NCBI GenBank assembly: GCA_037954235.1
Contig: JBBMOA010000020.1
Coordinates: 18,206,177-18,270,176 of the forward strand
DNA length: 64,000 nucleotides
Source of the DNA: Aulostomus chinensis
Lineage: Eukaryota; Chordata; Actinopteri; Syngnathiformes; Aulostomidae
Direction of reading: 5' to 3'
Part shown: piece by piece, positions 55,864 to 64,000 of the stretch
How the letters are laid out: each line of letters begins with the position of its first letter
Position numbering within the stretch: the stretch's first letter is position 1
Program-made: the position numbers and the translations under genes
The notes under the pieces: model-generated
What the model saw: the letters and a program-made list of their open reading frames with translations, nothing else
What the model was told of the DNA's origin: nothing
The model's database searches: none

Positions 55864-58800
55864 CTAGAGCAAAGGTTTTGGTTCGTCTCCCACTCCCCCA
55901 GCCAGACGATAAACTGCGAGGCTGACTTCATGTGCCAGAGAATCAGCGCTCTCCTAAAGCATACGAAAAAAAAAGTTTGGGTCAAGTATCAAGTATCAGA
56001 GAACGAACGCCATGCACAGAAATTGTACGACGGATGATCTTGAGAAAGACGAATGCCCACCTGAGTTTCTGCCTCAGCGTAAACTCTGACGACATCCTCG
56101 GTGCCCGAGGGTCTCACAAAGGAACGAGCCTGACTGTACTTCTTCACTAATCTGTCGATGTTGTCTTGTAGTCCTGGCGGGCTCACTGTTCGTCTCTCTG
56201 CATCTGTTGTGTCTATAACTCGGCGGTCCGACACCTGCAGAACAGAGAGCGAAAGTAGCTGCAGTTTCTCCACGACTGGTGATGAGCGCAGATGTGTCCG
56301 ACAGTCTGTAGTCCCCATTCAGTCTAAGAATGGCGGAACCACAACGGCCATTTTATAGGATGTAATCGGCCCAGGACTGCTCAGTGGAGAGGATCTGGTT
56401 AAGTTCTAACACAATATCAATGTGAGGAAGAAAGGTGGAGTAGGCGGTGTTGAACGGGACATGCTTGATGGTGTCAGACCGGCTGGCTGGAGTGTTTAGG
56501 AACTGCTCATCGACTGGGATTTTCACACACAACCATGTTTTACAGAGAGCAGTCAGAAAGAGAGACAACATCCCGAGAGCTGCGAGTTCACTGGACAGAG
56601 ATGTCTTGTTGATGGTGGAGGAACAGCCAGATTAGTGCAGCACTCATTACAAGAGAGAGTAGCGAGGCACCTCGGTATGCAAGAGATGTGGAACATGGAT
56701 GCAGATGGGCCACAGTGGCTAAGGAGCCCACTGGGTGGTGCTTTTGTTAGCTAAAAGCAAGAAACAGAAGCTGCAGTCAACTCATGAAATGTGGACAATG
56801 GAAGGTTAGAAATGCATTATCTGGCCTGATGAGCCTCAGTTTCTGTCCATAGCCACGCTTCCAACCATGTCCGTATGGATGCATCCTGCCTCGCTGCAGG
56901 AATTCAGGCTGCTGCTGGTGGTGTAATGGTGTGAGGGATATACTCACCTTGGTCGTCTTTGTACCAGCAAACGGTTGTCAAAGAGGCCTTGACTCATAAG
57001 ATCTGTCCAATTCCAGTAAAAGTTTCAAGCAGCTGTAGTTTTACAAATGAAATAATGCATGAAAGTGTGTGTACCTTGACTTTCAGCTGCCTGTTTGGCA
57101 GGTCGGTGTAGATGTCATCCCACTGCTGGACACTCATATCCTTGATGGCTAATATAGCTTCTATCAGCAGCATGTCAGAAATGGCATCGCCTACCGTCTA
57201 CAGAGGACAGAAACACCCACACCAACAATGTTTGTTCAACAGTTGCCGAGCAGTTCAAAGACCTCTGGCGTTTACATGATGTTCAAATCATATATTCATG
57301 TTTTGAATCAGTGTTTGTGCGCGTCTACCTGGTTGATGACATTGATAGTGTTCTGCAGCAGAAGAGCAGCCCTCTTCCTCTCATCGATGGCGCTGGCATC
57401 TTCAGCGACCTGTTGAATCTTCTCCTCAGCTGCTTTGCTGAACAGCACCTGACGACAACACAAACACACGATGGCGCGTGCCTCAAATACTTGGTTGGTT
57501 ATGATCAACTACGTGACATTCGAGTTGTGTCTCTACTTACAGTTCCATGGCCGTTGGCCTCGAAGTACACGCCAATGTCAAACTCCTGTGCCGCATGATG
57601 GAGGTGCTTCACTCCAGTCTTGGTGCACTTCACTGTTACCTGAGTCATATTATAGTCAACGGTCGCTTCGTCACGTGACAGGGACAGTGATGTGCGGTGC
57701 ATCTGCTCACCTTCATAGTATCCACAAGATGGCGTGTCGAGCTCCCGTTAGCATATGCCGTTTGTATCACTGCGATGTTCAGATCTAGACCAGCCTGAAA
57801 GAGTATGTTCAGTGTTTATGAGCGGTTTAAATAATCAATGGTGAAAACTCTCAAGACAACATGCTACTTTTAAAATGAATCTTCATGAATTATCTTTAGA
57901 TAAATGAAAGAATATCACCCCAAGCTGCCTTCATTAGTCATAATTGGCTAGTTTGTCTAATTCTCCCAGTGACAGCTATTCCTTCTACACTCTTTGTGCT
58001 CCAGCGCCATCTGCTGGCTAAAGAACTTGACTAGTTCTTTTTCTCTACTGTTTGTGTTTATATGCTGGTCTGTACCTGTGTGAGCAGCTCTTTCAGAAAA
58101 GTGCTGATGAGTGTAGACATCTTGTCTCCATCCAGAAGCTGAAACTGTCCGTCGGCGCCGCTGTAGTAGTAAACTATTCTGTCTGCGTCGCCGTCGAAGG
58201 AACAGCAGCGCTTGCCTGCGTTCATCTCGATACCTTCAAAGAGACGAGGAGCGATAGAGACTTCAGCTGCTGCAACAGATGATCATCATTTCAATGTCCC
58301 ATTGCTTATCAAAAGTCCAGAGAGCACAGTCACACCTGTCGGAGGTTTCTGCTGCACTTTGACAAAGTCTGCGCCGCACTGGTGGTTCAGCTTTCCTTTA
58401 CCGTCGTTGAAGAGAGAAATCTGAAGCTCCCTCTTGAGGTGTTTCTCCATCTCACGAACCTTCAGAGCCCCGATACCATTCGCACCGTCCACAGTGAGGT
58501 GCTTCTGGTCATCTGTGCGGTTAGATGCCTAAGAGGGAAGGGCAAGTGGCGGATATATTCTGACCTAAACACAAACACCATGACACACCCTGGTTTCTTA
58601 CGTTCTTGGTGAGCTGGATGAAAGCTTGGCAGAGTTTGTTGTAGTATCCTTCAACTGTGGCCTCTCCATATCTGCCCTGCGTGTTCTGACAGCGAACCAT
58701 GTAGTGGAGCTGTGGGGTGGTTACCAGTCCATAGTCTGATGGGACACGAGGAGTGAGCAGGGGTGAACATGGAAGGAGCGATCAGACCAGTCTGAATCTA

Positions 58801-60171
58801 TACTGGTTCATTCACCTTTGCTGTGACCTCCCAGTGCAGACACTCCATCCAGTACAGCTTGTGAGAGGCTGCCACTGCTGCTCCTGTGGCAGAGACATGG
58901 AGGGACTTGTTCCTGTACTGGTATAGACTGTTCCACTTGACTTTTCTGTTCTTTCACCAACTTTGTTACTTTTACTCCCACATTTAACCATAAATATCTT
59001 TACTTCCCACTTCTTACATTTGAAAAAAAAGCTTGTTAATTTAGTTTTGACGCACAACAAACAAAAAAATGACATAAAAGACAAAATAAGAGAAAAAGGC
59101 AAGAGTTCGGTTTAACGAGGAGGATGACTTGTTCGCTCTCAGTAACACACGCAGACGTTGGTTGTCATTTTCCTAAACTTATCATGGAAGAAGGGGAAGA
59201 CGTCCCCATTGTATCAACAAGCTTGAAGAAAACATCTGCCGTTTTCAATTTAAAAAAAAAGAAGAAAAAGAGCAGATTAGAAATAGTGGAAAAATAGTTT
59301 CTTGCCAACCAGTTAAAACTACAAGAAGAGCAGGAAAATACTCCGAACTTTAAAAAAAAAAATTTGTAGTACATTTGAGAGCCTGTTCTTCTTCTCTTTT
59401 ATTTGAAGAAATTCAATGCCTAATTACATCAACTACTACCGGAGCATCTGAACTTCTGCTTGAGTAATAAATGTGTGTACTTTGCCACCTCTGTCCTGTA
59501 GCGAGGAAACACACACACACACACTGCAGGTCGTCACGCAGGTGTGAATGTGACATTAACTGACGCGTAACAAGTTTAGCCGAGAAGTAGATGTGTTTTC
59601 TCCCTTCCAATCACATGAAGTGAAACATGGAACAAGAAAACGCTTCACCCCACATACCTGGTGTCTTTGCCAACAAACACGCTGGCTTCCTGGCTCATGT
59701 TGATGGCTTCTTTCTCTAGAATGTCCTTCAAAGCAGTAAGTAAACCCTGCTCCTCTGCATTGGCCAGCTGGGTTGCGTAACCCTCCCAGGCCGGTGTCAC
59801 CATCTCGCCCATGGGGTCAATAAGTTTCACACCATTATCCTCCTACACAAATATTAAGAATAAAAGGGGAAAGAGGAGAAAGGTGCATAAGATGTAAGAT
59901 TAGGATGAACTCGGTCTGAAGGGAGGATTCCTCTGGTGAGATGTGAGCAGAGTCCCTCTCTCACCTCAGGGTTATGTGATGCAGTGACCATGACTCCGAT
60001 GGTGGCTCTAGTCTTTTTGGAACGGAGTGTAGCTAGCAGGCCCATCCTGAACATGATGTGGTCCAGCTGTTTGGCGTTGGTCCTAAAACCAGCAGTGCCA
60101 TACTGGAGAACCAACCCGACAGGTTTAGGGTGCAGCGACGACTGTTTTGATACTTCCTGAAACTGGGCCAT
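55864..60171 (-). CDS. pgm3: Phosphoacetylglucosamine mutase
   Basis: Twelve coding exons join to 544 residues (human 542): 59965-60171, 59658-59842, 58816-58883, 58602-58735, 58336-58528, 58076-58233, 57711-57794, 57541-57639, 57329-57448, 57075-57197, 56061-56234, 55864-55953. The cytosolic enzyme interconverts GlcNAc-6-phosphate and GlcNAc-1-phosphate on the way to UDP-GlcNAc, needed for N- and O-glycosylation. The active-site loop TASHNPE carries the phosphorylated serine (about S65), the metal loop DGDADR is at 276-281, the sugar-binding segment is EANGHGT, and the phosphate-binding loop [10 protein letters not shown] starts at 498. All key motifs are intact. An acceptor lies two bases before the ATG, implying an untranslated first exon. 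The gene is tail-to-tail with the filament gene and head-to-head with snap91. Confidence 0.97.
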
Positions 60172-60791
60172 CGCTGAAACAGACCAGGGTCAGCAATCAG
60201 GGATCTGATTGTGTATTTCATCAAAATATATCCAAGCAGATAGGCTAACATGGGTGAATGCACAATCCGTGTCAATAGCTGACAGATAAACGTAAGAAGA
60301 GTGGTTGAAATACTTTTAACACATCCTCCAACAAAAATAAACTTAAAAGCAAGACAGACATGAGTGTTAAGATACAACTTACAAACTTAAAATTTGCAGT
60401 GCATGCATATGAGCATAGACTGTTACTTTCCACATCACTTACATCTGATTAGCTTTTTAAACCCGATTGTCATGTTATAAAGTGTAGTCTGTCCAGCTGG
60501 TTAGAGCCTGAAAGTTAATTTAAAAAAACAACAACAAAAAATATATACATTCAACGACTGAAAGCAAAGCACTGACTTAACACGCCCATAAACTACCAAA
60601 CAGCAAGAAAGGGGCAAAGTACAAGCTCCATAAAATGAATGATATCAACGAGTGAACTCACTCACTTTCGTGAACTTAAATCGCGCAAACACACGTCACA
60701 AACCGCCGCTTCCGCAGCGAAACATCGCAGCAGCTTCATTCACACCAGCCAAGCCATTGCTGTCGCGTTATGTAGAGGTTAATTCACTTAC

Positions 60792-60930
60792 TGCTTTGTT
60801 CAGTGGAAGTTTAAAGAGACGCTGTGAGCATCCCGTTCTGTTCTTCCTGGTCTGCCGCTTGAGGACGTGGCTGCAGTTCCGGTTTACGTGACGCAATGAC
60901 GTTGGGCGTGCCAGCGGAACGGTAGAACAT
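60792..60930 (-). promoter_or_regulatory. pgm3: pgm3 untranslated exon 1 and promoter
   Basis: On the minus strand a consensus donor GTAAGT begins at 60791, pairing with the TTTCAG acceptor just before the start codon (intron 60174-60791, 618 bp). Upstream, about 60870-60905 holds AACGTCATTGCGTCACG and ACCGGAACT, that is two CRE-like half sites and an ETS core within 30 bases, with no TATA box. This is a typical housekeeping promoter layout. The 5' limit of the exon is uncertain. Confidence 0.6.
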
Positions 60931-62180
60931 GAGGAAGAAGAAAAAGACATGAAAGAAATACTGCAGCGGTACCACTTGTACAACAGTTTCTTTTATATGA
61001 ACGTAAACACTATGTATGTATTTATTAAACGTATTTACTGCTCTTCAGTTCATTTCTCCAGACCTTTCGACTCACTGCAGACAAAGAAGCATCCAGAAAT
61101 CCATCCATTCGGCTCTCTGGGGAGATTGCCGACTGTGGTATTCAGATTTCTTCCGTCAATTATTTTTTTCAAATTTTTTAACAGTGCAGAATTCACTTTA
61201 ATTTCATGACCCTGTTGTCTGTCTCTATTTGTTTCACCTTATCAGACGTGAACCCTAGCTACCTCCTGCCAGAGATTTAATGTTGTAATTTATTAATTTG
61301 TCTCTTTCAGATTACAGCATTCCCACTTCATTTTCCAGTTATATGTTTTTTTTCTGGTTTTATTTGATTTTCTTTTATATTCATAAAAAATGAAAGGTTG
61401 TTTTTTTTGTTTGTTTTTGCGTTAAGAGCATCTCTGAAGCTCCAGGCAGGCAGAAACTATCCAAAACAACACTGAAACGTTACTTTCGACCCCCTCATAA
61501 CGCGCAAATACGGAGGCTGGCTCCTCTCTTCTTTTGCTCTCTTATATTAAAATAATCCAAAACAAAACAAAAAAAAAAAAGAAATCCAGGATATTAGAAA
61601 GTGTGCTGAAGAAAATATTTCCCCCTCCATCATCTGTCATTTTGATTGCGTGCCAAACCGTAGCAGCAGTCACGGTTATGTTAACTCTTTGTGTGCCCCC
61701 CCGCATGTCTACCCCCCTTTAAGAAACGTGGGATCGGACGTGTGTCGTCCAACCCTGTCCAAGCATCCCGCTGCGGGTGGGGGTAGGGTGGGTGGGTGGA
61801 CATATAGATAGGCAAATAAGTAATGAAACGACAGGGGGAAGGGAAGGAGGAGAGGAAATTCCCTTCTGTCGCTTCCTCTTCCCGAGCATCTTGCGCTGCG
61901 CAGTGTTGGCGACACCACTGGGGAGCGGTGCGCATTTTCTGTCGATCTGAGGAGGGGGGACCATAGGGGCGAAACAGACATTCAAATCGGTTGGAAACAC
62001 CGCAATCTAACCAGCGAAGTGGATTTCGCCTTCTTTTTTCCCCTTCTTTCTCATCGAGGCCAATCATTTTCCTCATAGAGACACCGGAGGAATGAGAGCC
62101 GAACCCGATGCCCCCTCCACACGGGATCAGCCTACGGAGTGTTGATTTAGACACCGTCGTCTTGCTTTAATATATCAAAA
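60930..62180. other. Spacer between pgm3 and snap91 promoters
   Basis: AT-rich sequence from about 60950 to 61680 with no recognised gene. From about 61690 to 62180 it becomes GC-richer (GCGGGTGGGGGTAGGG near 61772, many CpG), presumably the outer part of the snap91 promoter. Open frames on the minus strand across 61681-62154 are not supported by any recognisable protein. Confidence 0.5.
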
Positions 62181-62651
62181 GTGCGTCCATTTGTGCTGTA
62201 TTTCCTGTATTCTTTCTTTTTTTATTTTTTTATTTAAAAACAATAACCGCTGCGGGTCGAGCGTCCATCGAGCGTTACATAACCGAGAGGCTTTAGCTGC
62301 TCTCCAAGGTGCTGAGCCGCACGGTCGGGAGCCTCGAACGGGACGAGCCGCGGGGAATTCACAACCTTGCGTAAGTCTACCCATGTCACGGCTCGTACCA
62401 TCAACGTGACCGTGCGATTTGACACGAAAATCGTACTAATCTAGTGGTGTTTTAGCTCATTGATATGTGTTTTCCCCACCCAGGCAGAAGGTCACAGGCC
62501 TATCAGGGGAGAGGAAAGCCAGGGATCCGCGCACTGAGCCACCGGGGTTCGGTTATTCTCTCTCTCTCTTTCTTCTCTTTTTTTCGTTCTGAAAACATCG
62601 TCCCGTAGTGAAATACATTCCTGAGGCGGTTCAAATTCAAAGGGCGAGAAA
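62180..62651 (+). promoter_or_regulatory. snap91: snap91 5' UTR with a short intron
   Basis: A good donor (TTGC|GTAAGT) at 62371 and an acceptor (TTTTCCCCACCCAG) ending at 62483 would remove a 113-bp intron from the leader, placing the coding exon's 5' part at 62484-62651. The surrounding DNA is CpG-rich (62240-62370). The transcription start was not fixed, and the leader intron is a prediction. Confidence 0.5.
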
Positions 62652-62781
62652 ATGTCGGGGCAGACGCTCACGGATCGCATTGCCGCTGCGCAATACCAGC
62701 TGACGGGATCAGATATGGCCCGGGCTGTCTGCAAAGCCACCACTCATGAGGTGATGGCGCCCAAGAAAAAACACCTGGACT
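62652..62781 (+). CDS. snap91: Clathrin coat assembly protein AP180, first coding exon (partial)
   Basis: The exon encodes [20 protein letters not shown], then [22 protein letters not shown], which is the start of the ANTH domain of AP180/SNAP91. In the family this domain binds phosphoinositides through a Lys-rich patch (here around KKKH) and recruits clathrin and adaptor proteins to synaptic vesicle membrane. The exon ends in phase 1 at a GTAAGT donor (62782), leaving one T for the next codon, as expected before Y in HLDY. The next exon is not within the remaining 1.2 kb, so the gene continues beyond the window. PICALM is a close paralogue, but the N-terminal words fit SNAP91 better. Head-to-head with pgm3. 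Confidence 0.9.
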
Positions 62782-63748
62782 GTAAGTGTGCTCCTTCTTC
62801 ATCCTCTCCTCTCAAAATGCATGGACAGCACACACCCACACACAAGGGTTCATGAAACAATTGCTTAAATGGGTGGGGTGCAATCATTAATTGATGCAGC
62901 CATGGTGATGACCCCTCTGGTGACCCTGCCTGTCACTCTCCAGTAAAGATGAGTGATAGCAGGAGACAGAGAGAGAAGAGAAAGTTCGCTGTAGAGGAAA
63001 GGGATCCTATCAAATGGGATTCTGCAAAGCCACATTTTCAAACTTGAGGTGAACCAGAGCTGTTGAAAAGCAAAAACAAGACCTTTACCTGAGCATACTG
63101 GTCCAGAACAGTGGGTTTTGCAGTCACATAGCATTGTATACTGCTGCCCAAACTCTGTATGACATGATGAGCATTACATTACACAGTAACTTAAACATCT
63201 TTGGTTTTATTTTTCAGCTACTTGCCATTTTCACACACTTACGACAGTTTGAAAAAATGAAAATAGCTTCCAATTTACCAAAATGTGATCATTTGTTCGT
63301 CTAAAGTTTTATGTGTCTCTCTGTTTTTTTTTCCACTGGATGCAGTTTTAAAAAACACACAAAAAATAAACTCCAAACTTGAAATTTGGTATTGAATGAC
63401 AAAGCACTTTTTGATACTCTTTTTTTGACAATTGGTCATTGATTTATCGAAGTTCAGTACCTAATTGCAACAGATGCACTGAAAGCCTGCACACGCATGA
63501 CATTAAAACACAAGGCATGCACACTGCCTAAATTTAGAAGCGATGGGTGGTTTGGCACTGGCTGGGGATGAGTTGGGACATGATAAAATGACCAATCTCA
63601 CAGCTTTATTGGCTCATCCTCAAATGGCAGCTGGAGCAACCTTATGACAAGACATGATTCATCACCATCACCTAGCACAAATACTGAGTCAGATCAAAAC
63701 AGTGGCGTGGCACCGCATACAGATGGGGTCATCCAGTTGTCTCTCTGC

Positions 63749-63819
<71 letters not shown>

Positions 63820-64000
63820 CTAGCCTGGTGTCTTGGGCTAAGACCTTATATCTTGTGATCCGCTTCCCTTCTGAATAATTCAATAATCAGCCAATGACTG
63901 TCTTGCATTATTTACACAGCAAAAGGTGACAATGCTAAAGTTAGAATGCATCAGAGAACGTTTCCTCCTCATTTTTTGTATGCAAGCAAATGTGTGTGTG
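62782..64000 (+). other. snap91 intron 1 (start)
   Basis: No exon was recognised; the ANTH continuation (LIQATNETN-type) is not present in any frame. A (GT)n tract covers 63751-63815 and a shorter GT run reaches the window end. Confidence 0.7.

Noticed and set aside
61681..62154. A 157-residue open frame on the minus strand upstream of snap91
   Set aside because: It lies in the GC-rich promoter region, where stop codons are rare; no family pattern and no splice or start context.

Overview
The window is vertebrate nuclear DNA, almost certainly from a ray-finned (teleost) fish. It has spliced genes with GT-AG introns, very dense (CA)n/(GT)n microsatellites, abundant fish interspersed repeats, and five vertebrate genes that can be named from their proteins. 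There is no prokaryotic, organellar, rRNA or CRISPR signal, and no undescribed multi-gene system could be supported. The species cannot be fixed from the sequence.

Layout. Bases 1-25,400 are a gene-poor stretch upstream of a POU-domain gene. It holds microsatellites, long G runs, a decayed LINE 3' end, a degenerate fish repeat and a few repeat-free blocks that look like candidate regulatory DNA. Bases 25,788-26,945 are the intronless pou3f2 gene (+). Bases 27,000-35,290 are its 3' flank and an AT-rich, repeat-rich spacer. From 35,292 the DNA becomes gene-dense: faxc (-, six coding exons, 42,437 to 35,292), ccnc/cyclin C (-, twelve exons, 50,614 to 45,335), an intermediate filament gene (+, eleven exons, 51,305 to 54,911), pgm3 (-, twelve coding exons plus an untranslated first exon, 60,171 to 55,864), and the first coding exon of snap91/AP180 (+, 62,652 to 62,781), which continues past the window. 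All spliced models were assembled by hand. Each closes in frame, giving 410, 283, 531 and 544 residues for faxc, ccnc, the filament protein and pgm3.

How the genes relate. They do not form one pathway: a neural transcription factor, a predicted axon-associated membrane protein, a Mediator-kinase cyclin, a cytoskeletal protein, an enzyme of UDP-GlcNAc synthesis and a clathrin adaptor. Their order is informative. pou3f2, faxc and ccnc belong to the block on human 6q16, and pgm3 and snap91 to 6q14, so two neighbouring ancestral segments are compacted here and several genes found between them in mammals are missing. Transcription units alternate: ccnc and the filament gene are head-to-head, the filament gene and pgm3 tail-to-tail, pgm3 and snap91 head-to-head.

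Most worth checking: a GC-AG intron in the filament gene that is required to keep the rod in register; splice acceptors built on TG or TCTG microsatellites; a perfect POU octamer and homeodomain-site clusters upstream of pou3f2; a complementary (ATT)n/(AAT)n pair downstream of pou3f2; and three inverted-repeat elements in the spacer and in faxc intron 1.
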